From contig NZ_JNLE01000003.1 in NCBI RefSeq assembly GCF_000702945.1, forward strand, positions 1,907,501 through 1,971,500: a DNA stretch of 64,000 bases, in the 5' to 3' direction. The first letter of the stretch is position 1; each line of letters opens with the position of its first letter. Shown piece by piece: positions 10,001 through 16,363 of the stretch. The translations under genes and the position numbers were made by a program. Origin of the DNA: Clostridium sp. KNHs205 (GTDB lineage: Bacteria > Bacillota > Clostridia > Lachnospirales > Lachnospiraceae). The notes under the pieces were generated by a model, which saw only the letters and a program-made list of their open reading frames with translations, was not told the DNA's origin and did not search any database.

Positions 10001-13000
10001 GGAAGCAGGGGAATACAGCCTGATTTATCACGGTGCCGGTACTTCCGTAAAACTCTATGAGCTTGCTCTGGGCAAGGACTATTATTACAAGGTTCAAGCC
10101 TGGAACAATGGTGTTCTTTTAGGTGAAAGCAGTGAAGTAAAAGCTCAGACTGCAACGGTTTCCCAAGGACTTCTGGAATACAGTAATTCTGTTGGCGGAG
10201 CCATGACCACTTTAAGTACCCTAAAAGCAGGAGACACATATTACAAATATGACTACGTCAGCGATGAAAGCGGTTTCGCAAAACTTGAGGAATATACCTC
10301 CAGGGATTCGCTGAACTGGACTTATGTCAAAACCGTAATGGACAGAAACAGCCATCCAGATCTAGCCTCCTGTAAGCTGGAAGCGATGAATATTCGCTAT
10401 GACAGCATTCATAATAAGAATGTACTCTGGGCACATTGGGAATTAAAAGACGGATATGGTTCGGGAAAAGCTTTGGTTGCCTCAGCTACACCGGGTGAGA
10501 GCTTTACCGTACATGAAATCTATAATCCGGAAGGAATTGCTGTAAGGGATATGAATTTCTTTATAGATGACAATGAAGCCAGAACCGGATACCTGGTAAC
10601 AGCAGGTAATGCAGCCGGTGAAGGTGCTAATGCGACCATGTATATCTTTCAGATGAATGATACCTATACAGGAATTGAAGGCATTGTCACAAAATTATTT
10701 GAGAATCAGTACCGGGAGGCTCCAAGTCTTGTGAAGAAAGATGGCTACTACTATCTCTTTACCTCGCAGGCCGCGGGCTGGTATCCCAGCAAGGGAGCTT
10801 ATGCCAGTGCACTTTCCTTACAGGGGCCCTGGAGTGAGTTAAGAAGTATCGGAAACAGTTCTAATTATTCCTCCCAGTCCGGCGGTGTAATTTCTATTGA
10901 AGGAGCAGCAGGAAAGAATTATTTTATGCATGCACCAAGATGGGTGAGGGAAGAAGGCACTGCGGCTGCTTTGTGCCTGCCTGTTGCTTTTGCAAATGGA
11001 ATTGCTACCTATGATTATTATGATAAGGTGCTCTATAATCCCTTTACCGGAAGTTTAATACCGGAAGATAAGGGGGTATTGCTATCAGAAAATAAACCTG
11101 CAATTGCATCTATTGCAGCAAATGGTACCAAGACAGCAGCAAAAGCCAACGACGGAAATTATGACACTGCCTATACAGCGGTAAAATCTCAGTGGCCCTT
11201 CTGGTGGCAGGTGGATCTGGGAAGTACTTACAGATTGTCAGGAATTCAGGTGTCATGGTTTATGTACAAAGGTTCGGAAGGTTACTATCAATATAGGGTT
11301 GAGGCCAGTGAGGATGGCGAGAATTGGACTGAAATACTGGATAAGTCAGATAATAAGACTTATGGTTTTACTGCTGATACCCTTACCGGAAACGGCCGTT
11401 ATGTAAGGCTTTCTGTAACCAATGCGGTACTGCATAATAATCCGAATAACTGGTATACACCAACTTTGTACGAAGTTAAGGTCTTTGGCAGCAGCAAGAC
11501 TTTGGCAGAAGAACAAGAAGAAAATCAAAGGCTGGCAAAAGAAGCGGCAGAGGCCATCGATCTGGGCCAAGTAACGGGTATAACTAAGAATCTTATACTG
11601 CCCGTCAGTGGTTTGCATGGAGCACTAATCCAGTGGAAATCCAGCAATGCAGATATACTCGCGGAAAATGGCACCATTACCCGTCCAAAAGCGGGAGAGG
11701 GTAATGTAAAGGTTAAATTAACTGCGTCTGTCAATGTGGCCGGTGAAATAGCCCAACGTCAGTGGGATATTGTTATTCTGGAAGAAGGTGCAGAAGTAAC
11801 ACCAACTTTAGAACCAACAATAGCGCCTACCGGTACACCGACAGCAACTCCAACAGCAACTCCAACAGCTGAACCAACAGCAACCCCAACAGCTGAACCG
11901 ACAGCGACCCCAACAGCAGCACCTACAAGCACGCCAACCCCAGAGCCAACATCTACACCTGCTGCAACACCTACGCTTACTCCGGAGAATAACACTCCAC
12001 CGTATCTGTTAATAGAAACGAAGGTAAAAAATAAGACAGCAGACGTGGTGCTTACAATTTCTTCGGAGAAATTACAGGACGAATTAAAAGCTTCCAGTAA
12101 AGAAAATCCGTATTTGCTAAATATAACTCTTCCGGAGAAGGAGCTTACCGCTCAGTTAAAGAGCAGTACGACAAAACTGGTACAGATATCAATTATTCTT
12201 CCCCAAGCCATAACAACAGACGCCAGAATTAAATTGGAGGATATTATTATTGATAAGAATCTCTTGGAGGAGGCAAAAGAAAACCAGAAAGGATTGTCAC
12301 TGGCAGTAAAGGATGAAAAAGGGGAAATCGTTTACCAGTGGAAGTTTGATGCAGCTTCTCTTAAGAATTCCAAGCAGGCTGTGACGTCTGTAAATACCTC
12401 TCTGGAAGTAGTACCTGCAAATACCGTAAAAGGTTTAAACAAACTATTGTCAAAAGACACAAAAAATAAGCAGGCGGCAGCAGTAGTATTTAAACATAGT
12501 GGTGTATTACCTGGGCAGGCAGCGGTAAAGGTATATGTAGCAGATCAAAAGGGAATTAAAGCTGGAGATACGGTATATGTATATCATTATAACGAAACGA
12601 AGAACAGATTGGATTCTTTAAAAACAGGCAGCTACAAGGTAGATAAGAACGGATATATTACGATGAATATCTTAAGCTGCTCCAGTTACATCCTTATGCC
12701 TCAAAAAGCCAGCCATAACATAACCAATTCCTTAATCAGCCAGATTTCTGCACCGGAGCAGTTAAGTATCGGCAGGGGGACTAATAAGAAAATAGAAGTT
12801 ACCTTACCTGCTACCCTGGAGAAGACCAATAAAATAACAGATAAGGCCTCCGCAGCTGCAATTGGAGCGGTAACCATGAAATATTCTTCCCAAGACGAGA
12901 GCATTGCACTGGTTAATGAGAAATCGGGGCAGGTAACCGGAAAGAAAAAAGGCAGTACAGTGATTCTTGTAAAAGTTAAGCTATATTCGGGAGAAGAAAA

Positions 13001-13031
13001 AACTTTTAAAGTTAAGGTTCAGGTCAAATAG
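4047..13031 (+). CDS. Giant secreted multi-GH43 exo-beta-1,3-galactanase-like protein
   Basis: A 2994-residue secreted protein with signal peptide 1-29. Modules in order: beta-sandwich about 70-255; FIVAR-like helices 260-345; GH43 module A 348-705 (IQAHGG, ERPKMIYNE, REAPAV); Ig-like 707-782; beta-sandwich 783-955; helical segment; LamG 1032-1233; Ig-like 1240-1310; a second copy of the 783-955 sandwich at 1312-1485; GH43 module B 1494-1785; F5/8C (CBM32-like) 1802-1938; FN3 1945-2035; diverged GH43 module C 2038-2338; second F5/8C 2345-2482; Ig-like 2489-2582; Thr-Pro linker 2582-2652; C-terminal domain; Big_2 2890-2994. The motifs QAHGG, VERPK and (R)EAP resemble GH43 subfamily 24 galactanases, where the Glu of EAP is the acid and a Gln acts as base; a SQ dipeptide is present in all three modules. 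No sortase motif. The target is inferred to be arabinogalactan. Confidence 0.85.
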   Translation: MGKQKRLHRIVAVLLMLALVIQPLPVSANDAAALNGTEEKGEILSEVTTDETAGEGNTAVNVVSGSSITKVMPGAEELAANDYVLYFVNCGAGNVSSVASGDHMGLYQSVTDKVYGSDITGYSWGRLPNTSNSNAVAGGTAASLNKEDTYYYTGAITYVSGVSGFYYDFELPDGYYEVTVGFKNPWSWRPVDIVLEGTTYTSALSLDQNKVVESKNELRVSDGQLNVFVHNPSRTDSYKDPLINYIIVKAVPDYDTALLSAKINEIRSKINTATAAGTIYATEALSTELYLEGGGKEDTLGDMELTIAEAEAMISSGTASGLEIREKCNELDTQYAALRTIEHYSSFSGTSGSVWKDTNGIPIQAHGGQVQKIGEKWWWYGEDKTKGYRSNGISAYSSEDLYNWRFEGYVMRSVTTREQLDNDPYFTALYGNLSSEEKDNIYLCINNSTSVIERPKMIYNEKTGKYVLWFHADGPTVESPGANYAAAAAGVAVSDSPSGPFRFIDRYRLNICPEDQLTGAWYESSKGFARDMNLFIDDDGTAYIIYSSEENRTMFISKLNEDYTYLATPVTEAVHGVDFVRLFPGAQREAPAVFKYAGKYYMINSGATGWAPNQAQYWVADSILGTWTNAGDPCVGDTKYTTFDSQSTNVIPYDPQKGLYIYMGDRWYDSNLGDSRYIWLPVEITANKELQLKAYTDWTLEELGELAPVQVNTELKDIYNSISELPSKVSITVYRNGSAETKDVSVNWEVQNLLPAVKTKITGTLAGYNQTIAANVLVIPDTLKYYIDSGATAGSDLYDLIKDKVTLINETWDKAYVQGSWGYSSILEGEGITNADIGYKNNTSRDAFESGFWAKTDKSIQYILPLKAGSYQLLAGFQEWWGTTRNIGLSVSYTQNNQVITKTLGNFTNNGKKTVSYFFDLPVDADVTVKVYEYTAGPDVILSWLAVNEASSGEVLAEKSLALTEFTAYTTEALGRKTNYTAEETAALNTVISQGKGLIEAAATIEMVRSALQTAKDNFDKVYENAGVIIAVPVVKYDFNESLSGTVIEDKSGSGHNGKLYGKATYVTDPVKGQVLYLDGTTGTYGEIPKGLLDNKNQLTLVMDVKSSLTSGNFFTFAIGKNDQKYFFLRARGSELYGAITKATWGGEQKMSGSMTAGEWSKVVMVLDDNSMTMYINGLLVKQVTGLTTKIADFGTEVLTYLGKSFYSGDGYFKGYFDNIEIYDKAFTAKEMENILGTELMTVLPTLTKLGEPLSLPATVKVKSQGKVLDCEVLWDTVPEGALDTIGDTCEVTGKVTGVNLTVSTTLTVISRKLMYYIEGNRTSSETFNILKENSPLMVNAVPDQKYDSSWGYTSDTATEMKGRVTQSTDRYENGWYSVNHKDIVYQMELEEGTYKLTAGFREWWNQSRHMNITIEYTDEKGTPVITKIAENFGWNQVNGNVPDSDKTKNAEGTFTLPADTKVTLKVSRYGSSQDPVLSWFALEQLSTSKIKTADIINGESLKDLDGNTLQAHGGSFLYKDGTYYWFGENKAHNGATFNGVSVYSSKDLMHWTYENDILKPNSAAVLASCKVERPKVIYNEKTKKYVLWGHWEEAGNYNLGHVVVAVSDTITGDYEYLGHFDPGNQSRDFTVFVDEDKTAYLISSANSNADLDIYKLDDSYTNVEKKLYTLFAGKRREAPAIVKKDGYYYMLTSGQSGWQPNQGYYTSTQDITRAEGWSELSKFGNTSTFYSQPANILTINGTSATTYVYVGDRWNQNALGDSRYVWLPLELEAGKLSMDYIREWKLNAQTGEVTNAKKVNLSAGKETAGSSEAEGYSSALAVDGDYDTYFDTGKDSVPYWWRVDLGKQYNLSDIDISWRSWNGSEVCYKYIVEGSNDNSNYTTIIDATGNTMTSFTAHSLSGAYRYVRITVSGQINVNNNNSATWYRGIHEVNIYGEGTQTVLNPFGITATPFKLSSSNKVNNVNLAWSTKENALSYYVYGKEGEAGEYSLIYHGAGTSVKLYELALGKDYYYKVQAWNNGVLLGESSEVKAQTATVSQGLLEYSNSVGGAMTTLSTLKAGDTYYKYDYVSDESGFAKLEEYTSRDSLNWTYVKTVMDRNSHPDLASCKLEAMNIRYDSIHNKNVLWAHWELKDGYGSGKALVASATPGESFTVHEIYNPEGIAVRDMNFFIDDNEARTGYLVTAGNAAGEGANATMYIFQMNDTYTGIEGIVTKLFENQYREAPSLVKKDGYYYLFTSQAAGWYPSKGAYASALSLQGPWSELRSIGNSSNYSSQSGGVISIEGAAGKNYFMHAPRWVREEGTAAALCLPVAFANGIATYDYYDKVLYNPFTGSLIPEDKGVLLSENKPAIASIAANGTKTAAKANDGNYDTAYTAVKSQWPFWWQVDLGSTYRLSGIQVSWFMYKGSEGYYQYRVEASEDGENWTEILDKSDNKTYGFTADTLTGNGRYVRLSVTNAVLHNNPNNWYTPTLYEVKVFGSSKTLAEEQEENQRLAKEAAEAIDLGQVTGITKNLILPVSGLHGALIQWKSSNADILAENGTITRPKAGEGNVKVKLTASVNVAGEIAQRQWDIVILEEGAEVTPTLEPTIAPTGTPTATPTATPTAEPTATPTAEPTATPTAAPTSTPTPEPTSTPAATPTLTPENNTPPYLLIETKVKNKTADVVLTISSEKLQDELKASSKENPYLLNITLPEKELTAQLKSSTTKLVQISIILPQAITTDARIKLEDIIIDKNLLEEAKENQKGLSLAVKDEKGEIVYQWKFDAASLKNSKQAVTSVNTSLEVVPANTVKGLNKLLSKDTKNKQAAAVVFKHSGVLPGQAAVKVYVADQKGIKAGDTVYVYHYNETKNRLDSLKTGSYKVDKNGYITMNILSCSSYILMPQKASHNITNSLISQISAPEQLSIGRGTNKKIEVTLPATLEKTNKITDKASAAAIGAVTMKYSSQDESIALVNEKSGQVTGKKKGSTVILVKVKLYSGEEKTFKVKVQVK

Positions 13032-13100
13032 GAACAGGTATAGACAGGAAATACTAAGAGTAAGTCCTGACATAAGAGAATGAACTTACTATTGAAATAG

Positions 13101-13154
13101 CAAGTAAGCCTGTTGGTAAAAGCCGTTAGGATACCAGCTGGCTTACTTGTTTTC
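13101..13154 (+). terminator. Terminator after the GH43 gene
   Basis: CAAGTAAGCC / GGCTTACTTG with an inner TGGTA / TACCA stem, followed by TTTT. It sits 70 bases after the stop codon. Confidence 0.75.
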
Positions 13155-13287
13155 TGCATTATTCCTCTATAGAAATTTAGACAGAAAATTAACGGATTAA
13201 TTAACGAGGGAATTAAGAGGTGTTTATCATAGAAGAAATAATAGAGTATTGAACTGTAGTTATAAAAGTAGATTGTGAAAAATTTAA

Positions 13288-13328
13288 TTGACAATTATAT
13301 TATCTGATGGTATATTTGTATGTACAAA
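13288..13328 (+). promoter_or_regulatory. MarR promoter and operator
   Basis: TTGACA (13288-13293), a 17-base spacer and TATATT (13311-13316) form a near-consensus promoter. TTTGTA-TG-TACAAA (13315-13328) is a perfect dyad across the -10/+1 region, the usual place for MarR autorepression. Transcription would start near 13323, downstream of the in-frame ATG at 13307, which rules that codon out as the start. Confidence 0.75.
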
Positions 13329-13345
13329 CAAATGAGGTGATGATT

Positions 13346-13801
13346 TTGAAGGGTACAAATAATAACGAAAGTTGTAATTGCAAATTGGATACCTGCCTGT
13401 TTTTTTCTACCTCAAAGCTTGCCAGGGAATTCGGTAAGATAGCGGAGGAAGCATTCGGCAAGACCGGACTTTCCACAAGCCATGCACTGATATTATATAT
13501 GGTAAATCAGGAAGGTGAACTTCCTCAGAAGGAAATAGGCGAGAAGCTGCACCTGACCCCATCTACCATAACACGCTTTATCGAGAAGCTGGTACGAAAA
13601 AAGCTGGTTGCTAAAAGAACAGAAGGAAAGAATGTATTTATCTGTACCACAGAAGAAGGTTTGCTGCTGCAGGAAGAAATTATCCGCTCCTGGAACAGGC
13701 TGCATGATGCCTACAAGGATATCCTGACAGAAGAGGAAGCCCTGCAATTTATAACCATAAGCAGTAAGTTAATTGAAAAACTACAGAATCAAGATAACTA
13801 A
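13346..13801 (+). CDS. MarR family regulator with N-terminal Cys cluster
   Basis: About 151 residues when read from the TTG at 13346, which lies 6 bases after GAGGTG. The ATG at 13340 abuts that site, and the ATG at 13307 lies inside the promoter. The winged helix is clear: GLSTSHALILYMV, LPQKEIGEKLHLTPSTITRFIEKLVRKKLVAKRTEGKNVFICTT, then the dimerisation helix. The N-terminus carries a C-x-C-x(4)-C set (SCNCKLDTC) that could sense thiol oxidation or metals; this is inference. It precedes two nitroreductase genes on the same strand, the expected targets of a MarR sensor of quinones or electrophiles, although an AT-rich hairpin lies between them. Confidence 0.88.
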   Translation: MKGTNNNESCNCKLDTCLFFSTSKLAREFGKIAEEAFGKTGLSTSHALILYMVNQEGELPQKEIGEKLHLTPSTITRFIEKLVRKKLVAKRTEGKNVFICTTEEGLLLQEEIIRSWNRLHDAYKDILTEEEALQFITISSKLIEKLQNQDN

Positions 13802-13854
13802 TGAGAGGTATTTAAGAGTGAAAGAAAATAATAAATTGAAAGGATGCCACGTGG

Positions 13855-13874
13855 AGATTTTTTAAATCTTTTTT
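13855..13874 (+). terminator. Weak AT-rich hairpin between marR and nitroreductase
   Basis: AGATTT-TTT-AAATCT followed by five T. It may be a weak terminator or attenuator after marR. A wider TGCCAC / GTGGCA pair encloses it (13844-13884). Confidence 0.4.
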
Positions 13875-13924
13875 ATTTGTGGCAGTATCGCAGGCAGGCC
13901 TGCGGTAGGCAATGGGTATAAACA

Positions 13925-14431
13925 ATGAATGAAATATTTAACAGAAGAAGTATACGTAAGTTTAAGGATCAGGCTGTTGAGCCGGAGAAGATAGAATTAT
14001 TGTTAAAAGCAGCTATGCAGGCACCATCTGCAGCTAATCAGCAGCCCTGGGAATTTATCGTAGTACAGGAGAAGGAAAATCTGTTGAAGCTGTCTCAGAC
14101 ATCTCCTTATGCAAAACCTGTTGAAGGCTCAGGTGTAACCTTTTTAGTGATGGCAAATGCAGAGAACTTCAGAGTACCTACCGCCTGGGAACAGGATTTA
14201 GGGGCAGCAACACAGAATTTGCTGCTAGAGGCTGTTCATTTAGGACTTGGAGGCGTATGGCTTGGCGTAGCCACCGCCGACAGTGTAGTAGAAAGTGTCC
14301 GTAAGCTTTATAATCTTCCTGAGAATATCAAACCCTATGCATTAATTGCAGTTGGTTACCCCGACGGACAAAAGAATGAATTTGTAGACCGATATAACAA
14401 AGACAGAGTACATTACGAGAAGTGGAGTTGA
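13925..14431 (+). CDS. Nitroreductase family protein
   Basis: A 168-residue FMN-dependent nitroreductase. The FMN phosphate and ring contacts are visible in RRSIRKFKDQAV near the N-terminus, APSAANQQPWEF (residues about 33-44), and the GLGGVWLGV segment near residue 118. It is of the short type that works as a dimer and reduces nitro compounds, quinones or flavins with NAD(P)H. It follows marR, and a second nitroreductase gene starts 70 bases later, so the pair are probably co-transcribed. The ribosome binding site is poor, so its expression may depend on context. Confidence 0.9.
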   Translation: MNEIFNRRSIRKFKDQAVEPEKIELLLKAAMQAPSAANQQPWEFIVVQEKENLLKLSQTSPYAKPVEGSGVTFLVMANAENFRVPTAWEQDLGAATQNLLLEAVHLGLGGVWLGVATADSVVESVRKLYNLPENIKPYALIAVGYPDGQKNEFVDRYNKDRVHYEKWS

Positions 14432-14500
14432 TTTATTTCTTATGGGTAACATATAGCTTAAAGGAATGGTAGTATGCTTGAAAAGAAAGGAGCTTTTCTT

Positions 14501-15241
14501 ATGAATGAAACGATTAAAACCATACAGAACCATAGATCCATACGCAGTTTTCTTGACAAAGACATTGAGGATAATTTACTGGATGAAATAATTCAATCAG
14601 CCCAGGCTATGCCCAATTCCATAAATGGACAGCAGACTTCTGTGATTGTTATAAGAAGTAAAGAAACCAAAGCAAGGATTGCAGAATTAGCAGGCGGACA
14701 GAAGTGGATTGACGACGCACCGGTATTTCTTGTATTTGTAATGGACTTTTATAAGACCTGGCTGGCAGCAGAGAAAAACGGATTGAAGCAGGTAATACAT
14801 GAAAGTGTTGAAGGTACCATGGTTGGGACTTTTGATGCGGGACTTAATATGGGCGGAGCTATTGTTTCAGCTGAATCCTTTGGACTTGGTATTGTACCCA
14901 TCGGAGGGGTACGCAGAAACCCCGAGGATATCATAGAGCTCCTTGGTCTTCCCGAATATACTTTCCCGGTAGCTGGCTTAGCAATTGGATACCCTTTGGA
15001 GCCTTCTCATAAAAAACCAAGGCTTCCCCAGAGTACCTTCAGACATAATGAGAAATACAATACGGAGGGCTTAAGAGAGGCTATTGACCAATATGACAGT
15101 GAGATGGAGAGTTATCTTTCTGAAATTGGAAGACCGCAGGAAGGTAACTGGAGCCAGTATACATCTAATATTTATCAGAATGTTTATTATCCTAAGGTTT
15201 ATCCGGTACTGAAAAAACAAGGATTTCAGAATGATAAATAA
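14501..15241 (+). CDS. NADPH-dependent nitroreductase (NfsA/NfrA-like)
   Basis: A 246-residue flavin reductase of the NfsA/NfrA group. Features are HRSIRSFLDKDI at the N-terminus, NSINGQQTSVIVI, a WIDDAPVFLVFVMDF strand, GLGIVPIGGVRRNPE, and the C-terminal basic region HKKPRLPQSTFRHNEKY that contacts the NADPH phosphate in this group. The start at 14501 is chosen because AAAGGAG lies 8 bases upstream; an ATG at 14474 lacks a site. The first nitroreductase lies 70 bases upstream. A clear terminator follows at 15314-15366. The natural substrate is unknown. Confidence 0.9.
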   Translation: MNETIKTIQNHRSIRSFLDKDIEDNLLDEIIQSAQAMPNSINGQQTSVIVIRSKETKARIAELAGGQKWIDDAPVFLVFVMDFYKTWLAAEKNGLKQVIHESVEGTMVGTFDAGLNMGGAIVSAESFGLGIVPIGGVRRNPEDIIELLGLPEYTFPVAGLAIGYPLEPSHKKPRLPQSTFRHNEKYNTEGLREAIDQYDSEMESYLSEIGRPQEGNWSQYTSNIYQNVYYPKVYPVLKKQGFQNDK

Positions 15242-15313
15242 GAATGATAAATAAGATGACTTGCATGCTATTTCATCCTGTGTTAATAAGATAGATTTTA
15301 GTTTTAGTATATT

Positions 15314-15366
15314 TAGTTTCCTAAAGCAGATATTTAACAAAATGATTGCTTTGGGAAACTTTTTTA
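15314..15366 (+). terminator. Terminator after nitroreductase pair
   Basis: AGTTTCCTAAAGCA / TGCTTTGGGAAACT stem with one mismatch, followed by seven T (15360-15366). Confidence 0.85.
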
Positions 15367-15410
15367 TGTAATAGGATGGTTAAGAGCCAGTTTTTTACAA
15401 GGGGACGGCT

Positions 15411-15614
15411 AATTGTACAAACCAGAAAGACTCATACTTCAATTTCAAGGCATAAGAAGTCCTAATTATCTGAATATTTTATGCTTGGCATATTATCAAA
15501 CAGATAACTCGCTTCGCTCAGACAATCTGTTTGATAATATAGCACAAAATATTCAGAGAAAAGGACTACTAATACCTTTCCATAGGCGCATTCGTCTTTC
15601 TGGTTTGTACAATT
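15411..15614. repeat. Long hairpin repeat, copy A
   Basis: A 204-bp imperfect palindrome. The outer arms 15411-15431 and 15594-15614 are perfectly complementary over 21 bp. A middle stem joins 15471-15484 to 15542-15555. The 16-bp apical stem pairs 15490-15505 with 15525-15540 and closes a 19-base loop (15506-15524, beginning AACTCGCTTCGCTC). A second copy with the identical loop lies at 42916-43127, and arm differences between the copies are matched on both arms. It has no protein-coding evidence and may be a MITE-like element or a structured RNA. Confidence 0.85.
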
Positions 15615-15844
15615 TGCCTGAAATCATATGGAAAAGAGGCTTTTGACACTTGAATTATAATAGAAGGTTAAGTTATGGGAATAGGACATGTTATCCGTTT
15701 ATATTAAAAGCCCTGGCCGTTGGATGTACATGATACATTTATAAAGAGTGTCACTATCTTGACAGAGTGTTTGAGCTGTAGTCTTGATTGATACCTTGGG
15801 AGCAGCTAAGATCTTCATGAACAAAGAGTAATGTGAAAATTCAC

Positions 15845-16363
15845 TTATTTGCCGAAAAGCCAGCCACCGTTTACATTAAGAATCTCACCATTAATATAGG
15901 AGGCTTCCGGGGAGGCGAGAAAGCCAGCGGCATAAGCAATATCCTCAGGAGTACCTGTACGACCTGCCGGAACCTGAGCGATTGTCTGATTAATTCTATC
16001 ACTGGATAATTTGCCGCCGAAAAAGTCTGTATCAAGAATAATACCGGGAGCAATGGCATTGACGGTAATTCCCTGGCTGCTTAATTCTCTTGCTGTTGAA
16101 AAGGTAAGGCCGTGTAAACCGGACTTTGCAGCAGCATAAGCCAGGTTCCCGGCCTTGCTGCCGCCGGTGTATGCGGCGATGGAACTGATATTTATTATTC
16201 TGCCGCCAGGACGTCTTAGTAAAGGACTAATGGCAACGGTCATTAGAAATGCCCCTTTAAGATTAGCAGAATTGACCCTGTCCCACACGGCTTCGGCTTC
16301 TGTTAACGGCTATGTAGTAGTAATACCTTCACCAAACCCGGCATTGTTTACCAGAAGGACAGC
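15845..16363 (-). pseudogene. SDR family oxidoreductase remnant (5' truncated, in-frame stop)
   Basis: The C-terminal two thirds of a short-chain dehydrogenase. Visible are LLVNNAG, the catalytic Ser in NISSIAAY, the YxxxK in YAAAKSG, the VNAIAPG strand and the closing SYINGEILNVNGGW. The N-terminal Rossmann part with the TGxxxGIG cofactor loop is missing. The frame begins directly after the stop codon of the upstream HTH gene and is interrupted by TAG at 16310-16312, between GEGITTT and PLTEAEAVWDRV. An ATG at 16288 has no plausible ribosome binding site and would lack the cofactor site. It is a deletion remnant, not a working enzyme. Confidence 0.88.

Noticed and set aside
11759-11995. Val-Gly-rich minus-strand frame
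   Set aside because: It is the reverse complement of the Thr-Pro linker in the GH43 gene; the repeat makes a long open frame without meaning.
15506-15524. CRISPR-like short repeat shared with 43016-43034
   Set aside because: The identical 19-mers are loops of two separate hairpin elements 27 kb apart, not an array with spacers; no cas genes are present.
15413-15646. 77-residue plus-strand open frame
   Set aside because: It lies entirely in the long hairpin repeat copy A. Its sequence follows the palindrome, it has no ribosome site, and copy B does not keep the frame.
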